A DNA stretch of 48,230 bases from Amycolatopsis kentuckyensis. Its GTDB lineage: Bacteria > Actinomycetota > Actinomycetes > Mycobacteriales > Pseudonocardiaceae. The DNA lies in contig NZ_MUMI01000226.1 in the NCBI RefSeq assembly GCF_002155975.1, forward strand, positions 1 through 48,230, read 5' to 3'. This document shows positions 31,170 to 38,965 of the stretch, piece after piece (the stretch's first letter is position 1; each line of letters starts with the position of its first letter). The translations under genes were made by a program, and so were the position numbers. A model generated the notes under the pieces. It saw only the letters and a list, made by a program, of their open reading frames with translations. It had not been told where the DNA came from and did no database searches.

Positions 31170-32657
31170 ATGCAGCCGGTTCTCACCGACGGGCGCTTGG
31201 GTGCCCGGCCCGATCCCGGACTGGTGGAGCACGTCAACGCCGTCGAGCTGGCCGACGAACTCGCCGCGGCAGCGGAGTACGTCCGCATCGACCTCGCGCA
31301 CGTCCTCATGCTGACGCGCCAGGGCGTGTTCGAGCCCGGCCACGGCCGCTCGCTGGCGCGGGCCCTGCTGCGCCTGCTGGAGAACGAGCCCGCGCGGGTG
31401 CTGGCCGGCGATCCGGCCCTCGGGACCGTCGCCCTCCAGCTCGAGCGCTACCTGGAGGACCAGTGCGGGCCGGCGGGCCTGGACATCCAGCGGGCGCGGA
31501 GCCGGATCGACCAGAAGTCGACCGGGGTGCGGCTGGCCGGCCGCGCGGCCCTGCTCCCGGTGCTGACCGGGCTCCTCCGGCTGGGCCGCGTCCTGCTGGA
31601 GGCGGCGGACGACCACGACGACGTCCTGGCGCCGGGCTACACCCACCTGCAGCACGCCCAGCCCACCACGCTCGGGCACTACTTCAACGCGCACTACTGG
31701 GTGGCCTCCCGCAACCTTGCCCGCGTCCGGCAGCTGTACGACCGGCTGAACGAGTGCCCGCTCGGTGGCGCGGCGCACAGCGGGACCTCCTGGCCGAACG
31801 ACCGCGCGGCGACCGCCGCCTACCTCGGGTTCGCCCGGCCGGTCCGCAACGCCCGCGACGCCGGACTGTCCGCACTGGACACCGGCGCCGAACTGGCCGC
31901 GGTGCTGGGCCTGGTGCTCTCCGGTGCCGCCCGGTGCGCCTCGGACCTCTACTACTGGTCGTCGTCGGAAGTCGGGCTGGTGCGGCTGGCCGCGTCCCTG
32001 TGCGGGACGTCGAGCATGATGCCGCAGAAGCGCAACCCCATCGTCCTGGAACGCATCCGCGGCCTGGCGGGCGAAGCGGCCGGGTGGGGTGCCGCCCAGC
32101 TCGGTGTGCTGCACTTCGCCACCTCCACCGACGCCGACCAGGGCTACGTGCACAACCGCCTGCCCGGGTACTGCCGGGAGACCGAAGGCGCGCTCGAGCT
32201 GCTGAGCCGGGCCGTGGAGACCCTCGAAACCGACCCGGAACGCCTGCGGCGGTCCGCTGGGCGGCACTGGTCGACGGCCAGCGCACTGGCCGACGACCTG
32301 GTGCGCCGGCACGGCCTGAGGTTCCGCGCCGCCCACGACGTCGTCGCCCGGTTCGTCGCCGCCCACGAAGCGGCGGGCGAACCGGAGGGCACCGTGCGGC
32401 CGGACCTCGCCGAAGGGCCGTTGCGCCGGTACTCCCACGCCCGGCTGGCCGAGCTGCTCGACCCGCGCGCGTTCGTCGAGAGCCGGGACAGCCCCGGTGG
32501 CACCGCGGCCGCCCGCCGCAAGGAACTCGCCGCGGAAGCGGCCCACGACTTCGAAGAGCACCGGTCGGCGATCGACGCGATCACCGAATCCCTCGCCCGC
32601 GCCGACGCCCGCCTGCTGCGGGACGCCAGGGAGCTGGCCGGCGCACCCACCCGCTGA
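31170..32657 (+). CDS. Argininosuccinate-lyase-like enzyme, LacI-controlled
   Basis: A 495-residue fumarase/aspartase-superfamily lyase close to argininosuccinate lyase (ASL). Landmarks: STGVRLAGRAALLPVLTGLL, GYTHLQHAQPTTLGHY at about 156-171 (superfamily region C1, including the Thr/His pair), GGAAHSGTSWPNDR, and the catalytic loop SSMMPQKRNP at 281-290. Such enzymes cleave C-N bonds with release of fumarate. It is longer than usual ASL (about 460-475) and is not with arg genes; it is controlled by a LacI regulator and followed by an MFS transporter. A catabolic role on an N-succinylated (aspartate-derived) compound, as in EDDS lyase, seems likelier than arginine synthesis. ATG 31170 follows GAGGAGG. 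Confidence 0.85.
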   Translation: MQPVLTDGRLGARPDPGLVEHVNAVELADELAAAAEYVRIDLAHVLMLTRQGVFEPGHGRSLARALLRLLENEPARVLAGDPALGTVALQLERYLEDQCGPAGLDIQRARSRIDQKSTGVRLAGRAALLPVLTGLLRLGRVLLEAADDHDDVLAPGYTHLQHAQPTTLGHYFNAHYWVASRNLARVRQLYDRLNECPLGGAAHSGTSWPNDRAATAAYLGFARPVRNARDAGLSALDTGAELAAVLGLVLSGAARCASDLYYWSSSEVGLVRLAASLCGTSSMMPQKRNPIVLERIRGLAGEAAGWGAAQLGVLHFATSTDADQGYVHNRLPGYCRETEGALELLSRAVETLETDPERLRRSAGRHWSTASALADDLVRRHGLRFRAAHDVVARFVAAHEAAGEPEGTVRPDLAEGPLRRYSHARLAELLDPRAFVESRDSPGGTAAARRKELAAEAAHDFEEHRSAIDAITESLARADARLLRDARELAGAPTR

Positions 32658-32698
32658 CCGCCATCGCCGTTACCGTCACTTCGACAAAGGAGTCACCC

Positions 32699-34006
32699 GT
32701 GGCCACACCCCACCCCGAGGTTGCCCCGCTCGCGACCGGCGAGCACCGGGAGAACGGTCCGGACCAGGCCCGCCGGTTGACCGGCCAGCCCGTCGGGCGG
32801 CTGTTCGTCGGCCTGTACGTGCTCGCCATCGTCGGCTTGTGGATCGCGTTGCTGACCCCGGCTTCGGTCACGCTGGCGCTGCGGATCGCCGACCTCGACC
32901 CGGCGGGCAAGGCGTCGTCCCTGGCCCTCGTGACCGGGGTCGGGGCGATCTTCGCGATGGTCTCCAACCCGGTTTTCGGGCGGCTGAGCGATCTGTGCAC
33001 GTCCCGGTGGGGCCGTCGCCGGCCCTTCATGGTGGGCGGCGCCGCGTGCGGGGTGGTTTCGCTCTTCGTCATCGGGGTCGCGCCCTCGATCCCGGTCGTG
33101 CTGCTCGGGTGGTGCCTCACGCAGCTGGCCCTCAACGCCGCCGTGGCGGCCCTGATCGCCGTCCTGCCCGACCGGGTGCCCGAGCGGCGGCGGGGCACGG
33201 TCTCCGGGTTGATGGGCATGACCAACCAGGTCGCGCAGGTGGCGGGCACGTTCCTGGTCCAGTTCACCGGAACCCGCGGCCTGGGCATGTTCCTCGTCCC
33301 CGCCGCGATCGGGCTGGTGCTGGTGCTGGCGTTCGCCTGCTACCTCAGGGAGGTCCCGCAGGCGCGGGCCGAGCTGCCGCGGCTGTCCTGGTCGGACATC
33401 CCGCGGAGCCTGTGGGTCAACCCGCTGCGGCACCGCGACTTCGCGTGGGCGTTCCTGAGCCGGTTCCTGGTGTGGATCGGGAAGTCCCTGCTGCTGACCT
33501 ACAAGACGTACTTCCTCATGGACCACCTCGGCTACTCCAGCGCGCGGGCTGCCGCGGTCCTGGGCTGGACCATGCTCATCCTGGGGATCGGGGTCGTCGT
33601 CGCCAGCAACGTCGCCGGCTGGCTGTCGGACCGGCTGCGGCGCCGGAAGGTCTTCATCGTCGCGGCGTCGCTCATCTTCGGCACCGGCATGGTGGTCATC
33701 GCGACCTCGGCCACGCTCACCGGGTTCCTGGTCGGCGTCGCGATCGCCGGGATCGGTCAGGGCACCTACGTCGGCGTCGACTACGCGCTCGTGGCGTCGG
33801 TGCTGCCCGACAGCGACACCGCGGCGGCCAAGGGCATGGGCGTGTTCAACATCGCCAACGCCCTGCCGCAGACCGTCGCGCCCGCCATCGCCCCGGTGTT
33901 CCTCGCCATCGGCGGCGGGCAGAACTACGCCGCGCTCTACCTCAGCGCGGCCGGGTTCGCGATCGTCGGCGCGATCGCCGCCCAGTTCATCCGCGCCGTG
34001 CGCTGA
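32699..34006 (+). CDS. MFS transporter of the lyase operon
   Basis: A 435-residue twelve-helix transporter. Motif A is GRLSDLCTSRWGRRRPFMVGG, the R-x-G-R-R-R-P form typical of sugar/GPH-like and SUC-like permeases. The second half repeats a version of it in GWLSDRLRRRKVFIV. Further signs are LVPAAIGLVLVLAFACYL and GIGQGTYVGVDYALVASVLPD. GTG 32699 is preceded by AAAGGAG at good spacing. It begins 41 nt after the lyase stop and should be in the same LacI-controlled transcript, so it probably imports (or exports) the lyase's substrate. The substrate is not identifiable from the sequence. Confidence 0.85.
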   Translation: MATPHPEVAPLATGEHRENGPDQARRLTGQPVGRLFVGLYVLAIVGLWIALLTPASVTLALRIADLDPAGKASSLALVTGVGAIFAMVSNPVFGRLSDLCTSRWGRRRPFMVGGAACGVVSLFVIGVAPSIPVVLLGWCLTQLALNAAVAALIAVLPDRVPERRRGTVSGLMGMTNQVAQVAGTFLVQFTGTRGLGMFLVPAAIGLVLVLAFACYLREVPQARAELPRLSWSDIPRSLWVNPLRHRDFAWAFLSRFLVWIGKSLLLTYKTYFLMDHLGYSSARAAAVLGWTMLILGIGVVVASNVAGWLSDRLRRRKVFIVAASLIFGTGMVVIATSATLTGFLVGVAIAGIGQGTYVGVDYALVASVLPDSDTAAAKGMGVFNIANALPQTVAPAIAPVFLAIGGGQNYAALYLSAAGFAIVGAIAAQFIRAVR

Positions 34007-34067
34007 CCGGCCCATCACCCGGACGAGTGAGATCCGAGTCTCCGGGACCGAACCCTTGCCCGAGGAG

Positions 34068-34088
34068 ATGAGGTTAGGCTAACCTCAT
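34068..34088. promoter_or_regulatory. IdeR/DtxR-type iron box
   Basis: The core TGAGGTTAGGCTAACCTCA (34069-34087), extended by A and T to a perfect 21-bp palindrome, differs at two of 19 positions from the IdeR consensus TTAGGTTAGGCTAACCTAA. It contains TAACCT (34080-34085), a TANNNT -10. It lies between two convergent genes (MFS and N-acetyltransferase), so it does not stand before any protein gene. Confidence 0.85.
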
Positions 34089-34091
34089 ACA

Positions 34092-34172
34092 TGTCCGCTT
34101 CGTGGTGGGAGCGGCAGTCAGTTCGGGAACGGACGGAGCCCCGGCCCTGGGAAAACCCCAGGCCGGGGCTTC
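34092..34172 (+). ncRNA. Possible iron-regulated small RNA (candidate)
   Basis: A stretch of about 80 nt begins where transcription from the TAACCT -10 in the iron box would start and ends in a strong hairpin (34137-34170). No coding gene lies between. In mycobacteria, MrsI is an iron-starvation small RNA under IdeR; the layout here (IdeR box, short transcript, terminator) is the same in kind. The hairpin also serves as terminator of the convergent N-acetyltransferase gene, so it is not proof on its own. The edges are estimates. Confidence 0.4.
34137..34170. terminator. Hairpin terminator beside the N-acetyltransferase gene
   Basis: AGCCCCGGCC (34137-34146) pairs with GGCCGGGGCT (34161-34170), continued by TGGG/CCCA after one bulged C, around an AAAAC loop. 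On the minus strand it follows the N-acetyltransferase stop by 4 nt. On the plus strand it would end any transcript that starts at the iron box. Confidence 0.8.
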
Positions 34173-34174
34173 GT

Positions 34175-34987
34175 TCATGCCAGCGCAGTGTCCGGCTGGG
34201 GCGCGCCGCGAGTCAAGGGGCTCCCGCCCGGTGGTACCGGCAGCCTGGTCAGCGTCATCCCGAAATACACGCGGTACGCCAGGTGGATCGCCTCCGGGGA
34301 GGGCAGGCGGACCTCGTTCCGCACCCCGTCCACCGTCTCGATCAGCTTGTCGCCGGACAACGTCACCCGGCCCTGGGACGTCGGCCGGGAGCACGTCAGC
34401 GACCGCGTGAAGTGGGACTCGGGGGACGTCGTCTGCCACCACGCCATCGGGATGAAGTCGGCCAGGGGGCGCGGGCGCCGCTCCAGGCGGTACTGCGGCT
34501 TGCCGTCCAGCAGGATGTCGACGTCGCCGTGGGGGGCGTCCAGGACCAGGAACTCGCCGTCGGGGTCGGGCTGGGCGTCCACGGCGGACAGGCGCAGCGG
34601 GTGCCGGGCGAAGCGGCCGAAACCGACGTCCACCAGCCAATCCTCGGCGTCCAGGGAAACGACGATCGCCGCGTGGTCCAGGGGCGGGCCCACCGTGCCG
34701 TCGGCGCGGAAGACCTGGGCCGCGCGCAGCGAAGCGTCGTAGCCCAGCGCGCGCAGCAACGCGGCGAACAGGCCGTTCAGCTCGTAGCAGAATCCGCCTC
34801 GGCGGTGGCCCACGATCTTGGCGAACAGCGCGTCCTCGTCCAGGACGACCGGCTCGCCGAGGTGGCTGCTCAGGTTCTCGAACGGCACCGCGGCCAGGTG
34901 GCGCTCCTGCAGGTGGCGCAGCGTCGCGAGGTCGGGCGCCGCCGGGCGGGCGACGCCGAGGCGGTCCAGGTACGCGTCGATGTCCAT
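34175..34987 (-). CDS. Arylamine N-acetyltransferase
   Basis: A 270-residue enzyme of the NAT family, which transfers acetyl (or other acyl) groups from CoA to arylamines, hydrazines or polyketide-type amines. The Cys-His-Asp triad is visible: Cys67 in RGGFCYELN, His105 in LDHAAIVV, Asp120 in LVDVGFGR. The N-terminal PFENLSSHLG and the length fit the bacterial type. ATG 34987 is chosen; GTG 34996, two codons further upstream plus one, is an alternative with a GAGG at proper spacing. It stands alone in its strand between a convergent MFS gene and the sodA terminator. Its natural substrate is unknown. Confidence 0.9.
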   Translation of the reverse strand: MDIDAYLDRLGVARPAAPDLATLRHLQERHLAAVPFENLSSHLGEPVVLDEDALFAKIVGHRRGGFCYELNGLFAALLRALGYDASLRAAQVFRADGTVGPPLDHAAIVVSLDAEDWLVDVGFGRFARHPLRLSAVDAQPDPDGEFLVLDAPHGDVDILLDGKPQYRLERRPRPLADFIPMAWWQTTSPESHFTRSLTCSRPTSQGRVTLSGDKLIETVDGVRNEVRLPSPEAIHLAYRVYFGMTLTRLPVPPGGSPLTRGAPQPDTALA

Positions 34988-35048
34988 GACACCCACTCAA
35001 ACACCTCGACCGCGCTGGAGGTCAAGGCATTTTCACCCGGCGACGAAA

Positions 35049-35078
35049 ACGGGGCCCTCCCGGAAGGGAGAGCCCCGT
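35049..35078 (-). terminator. Rho-independent terminator of sodA
   Basis: On the minus strand, ACGGGGCTCTCCC pairs with GGGAGGGCCCCGT (one C-A mismatch) around a TTCC loop, then TTTT follows. It begins 12 nt after the sodA stop at 35091. It is one of the few sites here with a real U-tract. Confidence 0.85.
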
Positions 35079-35090
35079 CGACGGAAGAAC

Positions 35091-35714
35091 TCAGCCGAGC
35101 AGCAGGCCGTTGCCGCCCGCGACGGCGTTGTCGAAGCGCTTGCTGATCTCGGCCCAGTTGAAGATGTTCCACAGGGCCTCGACGTACTTCGGCTTCACGT
35201 TCTTGTAGTCCAGGTAGAACGCGTGCTCCCAGACGTCGACCAGCAGGATCGGCGTGGTCGGCAGCACCAGGTTGTTGTGGTGGTCGCGCAGCTGCTGGGT
35301 GATCAGCGTCTTGCCGATCGGGTCCCAGGACAGCGCGCCCCAGCCGTTGCCCTGGATGGTCGTCGCGACGGCGGTGAACTGCGCCTTGAACTTGTCGAAG
35401 GAGCCGAACGCCTCGTCGATCGCCGCGGCGAGCTCGCCGGTCGGCTTGTCGCCGCCTTCCGGCGACAGGATCTTCCACCACACGACGTGGTTCGCGTGAC
35501 CGGCCAGGTGGAAGGCCAGCGTGGTCTGCAGGCCGACGATGTCACCGAAGTTGCCGGCGTCGCGAGCTTCGGCGATCTTGTCGAGCGTGTCGTTCGCGCC
35601 CTTGACGTAGGTCGCGTGGTGCTTGCTGTGGTGCAGCTCGTTGATCTCGCCGGAGATGTGGGGCGCGAGGGCGCCGTAGTCGTAGTCGAGATCGGGGAGC
35701 TCGTAGCGGGCCAT
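35091..35714 (-). CDS. sodA: Superoxide dismutase, Fe/Mn type
   Basis: A 207-residue Fe/Mn superoxide dismutase that converts superoxide to oxygen and hydrogen peroxide. The metal ligands His28, His76, Asp160 and His164 are present in their family contexts ([34 protein letters not shown]), at the same residue numbers as I recall for M. tuberculosis SodA. No signal peptide is seen; mycobacterial SodA is exported without one. The metal cannot be told by eye. ATG 35714 is preceded by AAGGAGGG at ideal spacing. It is monocistronic, with a strong terminator just downstream. Confidence 0.95.
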   Translation of the reverse strand: MARYELPDLDYDYGALAPHISGEINELHHSKHHATYVKGANDTLDKIAEARDAGNFGDIVGLQTTLAFHLAGHANHVVWWKILSPEGGDKPTGELAAAIDEAFGSFDKFKAQFTAVATTIQGNGWGALSWDPIGKTLITQQLRDHHNNLVLPTTPILLVDVWEHAFYLDYKNVKPKYVEALWNIFNWAEISKRFDNAVAGGNGLLLG

Positions 35715-35912
35715 TGGCCCTCCTTCTGTCTTCGACACAAGTTTCCGGTATCGAACCTAGTAGCACACGCCCCCTCGCGGCGAGCGGGGGCGCGTCGTGG
35801 TCACCGCGTGAGATGACTGGCTCGTGAGTGGCGTACCCAGGAGGCGCACCACCTGAAACCGAGCCTGCTACCTGGACTTAACTGGAGGTCAACGGGCTGT
35901 GACGACGATCAT

Positions 35913-36572
35913 TCAGGCGCGGAACTCGTCGAGGCGCAGCGCCAGCTCGTCGAAGACGGCGACGTTGCACTCGAACGCCACCAGGGTCTCGTCGATCACG
36001 CGAGCGCGCTCGGCTTCGTCCCAGGGCGCGTTGTCCAGCTTCGCCCGGTAAGCGTCGCGGAAGCGGGGCGCGCTGCCGATGCCGTCGAAGTGGTAGAAGA
36101 GCGCTCCGGCCTCGGCGACGTCGTAGTTCTTCTCGAGCGTCCGCCGGATGACCTGGCCGCCGGCGATGTCGCCGAGGTAGCGCGTGTAGTGGTGGGCGAC
36201 GTACCCGCCGGCCCAGGCCGACGCTTCGCGGATCCGGGCGACGTACGCCTGCGTCGAGGCCAGCGGCGTGATCGTCGAGCGCCAGTCCGGCCCGACGAGG
36301 TGGGCGAGGTCGCGTTCGAGGAGCGGGAGGCGCCGCAGCTCGTCGAAGACGAACTCGCCGCCGACGCGGTCGCCGGCCATCGCGTCGCTCGCCGCCTCGA
36401 TCGCGCCGTAGATGAAGTAGTACTGGATCGCCAGCTGGGTGTAGCCGTCGCGGGTGAGCTCCCCGCCGAGCAGGGCGCGCATGTACGTGGAGTAGTTCGC
36501 CCGGTCGTGGACTTCGAGGGTCGACGCGCGCAAGGTCGCCGAGAACGGGCGGGCGTCCGTGGTCACCGACAT
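35913..36572 (-). CDS. hmuO: Heme oxygenase (biliverdin-producing)
   Basis: A 219-residue helical heme oxygenase of the HmuO type. His22 in LEVHDRANYS is the proximal heme ligand, and YLGDIAGGQVIRR (about 132-144) is the signature of the distal helix with its Gly-rich kink. It would open heme to biliverdin, CO and ferrous iron, for iron acquisition from heme or for heme detoxification. GGGAGG lies 8 nt before ATG 36572; the 18 upstream codons of the frame cover the operator. The promoter contains a TetR-type palindrome and a possible DtxR site, and the gene lies just downstream of a TetR gene on the same strand. No heme transporter genes are adjacent. Confidence 0.93.
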   Translation of the reverse strand: MSVTTDARPFSATLRASTLEVHDRANYSTYMRALLGGELTRDGYTQLAIQYYFIYGAIEAASDAMAGDRVGGEFVFDELRRLPLLERDLAHLVGPDWRSTITPLASTQAYVARIREASAWAGGYVAHHYTRYLGDIAGGQVIRRTLEKNYDVAEAGALFYHFDGIGSAPRFRDAYRAKLDNAPWDEAERARVIDETLVAFECNVAVFDELALRLDEFRA

Positions 36573-36594
36573 GGGCAGGCCTCCCGGCGATCGA

Positions 36595-36611
36595 TCTGAC
36601 ACGCTGTCAGA
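36595..36611. promoter_or_regulatory. TetR-type operator before heme oxygenase
   Basis: TCTGACACGCTGTCAGA is a perfect 7-bp inverted repeat with a CGC centre, 22 nt upstream of the heme oxygenase start and 34 nt past the end of the TetR gene. Its CTGACA-N3-TGTCAG form is typical of TetR-family sites, and the neighbouring TetR gene is the likely partner. Confidence 0.7.
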
Positions 36612-36635
36612 AAGATCGTAGGGCATGACTCGGAC

Positions 36636-36649
36636 TTAGGCCACCCTAA
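36636..36649. promoter_or_regulatory. Possible DtxR/IdeR half-box at heme oxygenase
   Basis: TTAGGCCACCCTAA matches 12 of 14 positions of the right-hand part of the IdeR/DtxR consensus (TTAGGCTAACCTAA). It overlaps the TetR stop codon and lies about 65 nt before the heme oxygenase start. Heme oxygenase is known to be DtxR-controlled in Corynebacterium. The full 19-bp match is poor (12 of 19), so this is a weak call. Confidence 0.35.
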
Positions 36650-37242
36650 ACCGTCGCGCCGACCGCGCGCAGGACGAACCGCACCGCCGCCTCGACGACG
36701 TCTTCCAGCTGGTCGGCGGGCCCGTCGACCAGTGTCCGGTTGCCCAGCGCGGCGGTGATCATCGGGATCAGGACGTCCGGGTCCTCGGCCGGCCAGCGGC
36801 CCAGGTCGACACCGCCGGCGAGGATCGCGCGGAGGCGGTCGGTGATCGGGTCGGCGTGCGCGCTGATCCGCCGGTACGCCGCCGGGGCCAGCGCCGACGC
36901 GAGTGCCGTGCCCGGTGGCATGTGGTACTCGGCCAGCACGCGCAGCTGGAGCCGGACGAACGTGGCCAGCTGGTCGACCGGGTCGGCCTGGGCCTCGACG
37001 GCTTCGGTCAGCCGCGTGACGTACTGGGCCGCTTCGTCCTCGACGAAGGCGACGAGCAGGCTCTCCTTGTCGGGGAAGTGGTTGTACAGCGCTGTCCGGC
37101 CCACCCCGGCCGCCGACGCGACGCCGGCGAGCGTGATCGCGTCGAAGCCGCGCTCGTAGAGCTGTGCGCGCAGGACGTCGAAGACCCGGGACCGCACTTC
37201 ACGCCGGTGCGCCTCCAGCGACTCACCGAGAATTTTCGGCAT
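36646..37242 (-). CDS. TetR-family regulator upstream of heme oxygenase
   Basis: A 198-residue TetR regulator: helix-turn-helix ITLAGVASAAGVGRTALYNHFPDKESLL at about 36-63, then an all-helical ligand domain with LAEYHMPPGTALASAL. The C-terminal half is of the type that binds hydrophobic ligands, but none can be named. It sits 15 nt after the glutamate-cysteine-ligase stop and before heme oxygenase, all on the minus strand. A palindrome in the gap to heme oxygenase suggests it controls that gene; whether it also acts on the upstream ligase gene is open. A divergent partner is lacking. Confidence 0.88.
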   Translation of the reverse strand: MPKILGESLEAHRREVRSRVFDVLRAQLYERGFDAITLAGVASAAGVGRTALYNHFPDKESLLVAFVEDEAAQYVTRLTEAVEAQADPVDQLATFVRLQLRVLAEYHMPPGTALASALAPAAYRRISAHADPITDRLRAILAGGVDLGRWPAEDPDVLIPMITAALGNRTLVDGPADQLEDVVEAAVRFVLRAVGATV

Positions 37243-37257
37243 CCGCCCAGGCTAGCG

Positions 37258-38757
37258 TCAATCGGCCACCGGCCACGTGTGCACCGGTTCGCCCGCCTCG
37301 GACAGTTCCAGGTAGCGCCCCAGCATCAGGCTCAGCGCCCCCTCGCGGTCCAGCCCGCGTTCCTGCGCCCGCAGGACGTAGTCCCGCTGCCAGGTCGCGC
37401 CCGTCCGCCGGGCGAGGCAGCGGCGCTCGATGATCCCGAGGTAGCGCTCGCGGGCTTCGTCGGAGACGTCGGAGCGGCGCAGGCCCTCGTGGGCGAGCGG
37501 CAGCAGCACCCGCAGCGCCAGCTCGTCCGGCGGGATCCAGCCGATGCCCGGCCAGTACAGCTGCCCGTCGAAGCCGCGCCGCGCGCCCGCGTAAAGGTTT
37601 TCCTCGGCGGCCTGGAAGGACATCTGGCTCCACACCGGGCGTTCCGCCTCGGCGAGCGCGCGCTGGGCGCCGTAGAAGAAGGCCGCGTTCGCCACCGTGT
37701 CGACCACCGTCGGCCCGGCCGGCAGCACCCGGTTCTCCACACGCAGGTGCGGCAGGCCGTCGACGACGTCGTACACCGGGCGGTTCCAGCGCCAGATCGT
37801 CCCGTTGTGCATGCGCAGCTCGGTGAGCTTCGGCGCCTGGCCCGCGTCGAGCGCCTCGATCGGGTCCTCGGTGTCGGTTTCCGGGAGCAGGCCGGGGAAG
37901 TAGCGGACGTTCTCCTCGAACAGGTCGAAGATCGACGTGATCCAGCGCTCGCCGAACCACACCCGCGGCCGCACGCCCTGGTTCTTCAGCTCCTCCGGCC
38001 GGGTGTCGGTCGCCTGCAGGAAGAGCGGGATGCGCGTCTCGTGCCACAGCGCCTTGCCGAGCAGGAACGGCGAATTCGACGCGAGCGCGATCTGCAGCCC
38101 GGCCAGGCACTGCGCCGCGTTCCAGTGCGCGGCGAACTCCTCGGGCGCGACCTGCAGGTGCAGCTGCACGCTGGTGCACGCGGCCTCCGGCAGGATCGAC
38201 TCCGCGTAGCTGCGCAGGCGTTCGGGCTGCTGGCCCGGCAGCGGCGCGCCCTCCATGGCGAGCACCGTGCGTTCGCCGCGCGCGGCGAAGATCTGGTCGT
38301 TCAGCGTGGAGTAGCGGGTCTTGTTGGTGAGCCACTTCTGGTCGAAGTGCTCGTGCTTCAGCGTCGGCAGGATGCCGATCATCGCCAGCGACGAGCCGGT
38401 GTCCCGCGCCTTCGCCGCCGCGGTGTCGAGGTACGCGCGGAGGTCGTCTTCGAGCTGGAGCGCGGAATCGCCCGCCAGCGGCCGCGGCGGGACGTTCAGC
38501 TCGATGTTGTGCTGGCCCAGCTCGGTGGTGAACGACGGGTCGTCCAGCGCCTCCAGGACCGCGGTGTTCGTCATCGACGGCCGCAGTTCGCGGTCGACCA
38601 GGTTCAGCTCGACTTCGAGCCCGATGTTCTTGCGGGGGAAGGAAAAGCTGCCGTCGGTGAGCATCCGGGCCAGCGTGTCGAGGCAGCGCTGCACCTTGCG
38701 GCGGTACCGTCCTCGGTCCAGCGTGTTGAACGGCTGAGCCTCGAGGTCCATCCCCAT
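37258..38757 (-). CDS. Glutamate-cysteine ligase, GCS2 family
   Basis: A 499-residue ATP-grasp-like ligase of the GCS2 (actinobacterial/proteobacterial) type that joins the gamma-carboxyl of glutamate to an amine, classically cysteine. Visible are IGLEVELNLVD near 43-53 (metal/ATP-binding Glu pair), HNIELNVPPRPL, TSVQLHLQVAPEEF, and LELRMHNGTIWRWNRPVYD (a substrate loop). The C-terminal half matches the longer form annotated as glutamate-cysteine ligase in Streptomyces. ATG 38757 is chosen for its AGGGA spacing and the MGMD start; ATG 38763 and 38751 are alternatives. It stands before the TetR and heme oxygenase genes. Actinomycetes generally use mycothiol, so its product may not be glutathione. 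Confidence 0.85.
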   Translation of the reverse strand: MGMDLEAQPFNTLDRGRYRRKVQRCLDTLARMLTDGSFSFPRKNIGLEVELNLVDRELRPSMTNTAVLEALDDPSFTTELGQHNIELNVPPRPLAGDSALQLEDDLRAYLDTAAAKARDTGSSLAMIGILPTLKHEHFDQKWLTNKTRYSTLNDQIFAARGERTVLAMEGAPLPGQQPERLRSYAESILPEAACTSVQLHLQVAPEEFAAHWNAAQCLAGLQIALASNSPFLLGKALWHETRIPLFLQATDTRPEELKNQGVRPRVWFGERWITSIFDLFEENVRYFPGLLPETDTEDPIEALDAGQAPKLTELRMHNGTIWRWNRPVYDVVDGLPHLRVENRVLPAGPTVVDTVANAAFFYGAQRALAEAERPVWSQMSFQAAEENLYAGARRGFDGQLYWPGIGWIPPDELALRVLLPLAHEGLRRSDVSDEARERYLGIIERRCLARRTGATWQRDYVLRAQERGLDREGALSLMLGRYLELSEAGEPVHTWPVAD

Positions 38758-38965
38758 GACCATCCCTGCTTCGTGTCGGCGTGGACTAGGACGTGTTTCA
38801 GACCGGCGGACAACCGTTACACAGGCGATGCAGCCGGGCTAGCGGCCAAACTGGTGCTCTCCGTCACGGGCGGTTAACCGAAAGCAAAATGGCCCCGTTC
38901 GTACCACACCGCGGTGGACGTTCGGACCAGTGAGCCGCCCGGCAAGCGGGTGACAGACTGGGCGG

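Noticed and set aside
34068-34088. Iron box as promoter element of the N-acetyltransferase or of the upstream MFS gene
   Set aside because: It lies at the 3' ends of both; neither gene starts near it.
34091-35146. A 351-residue plus-strand frame starting at the ATG just after the iron box
   Set aside because: Beyond the first 30 codons it is antisense to the N-acetyltransferase gene and passes through a terminator hairpin; composition is that of a shadow frame.
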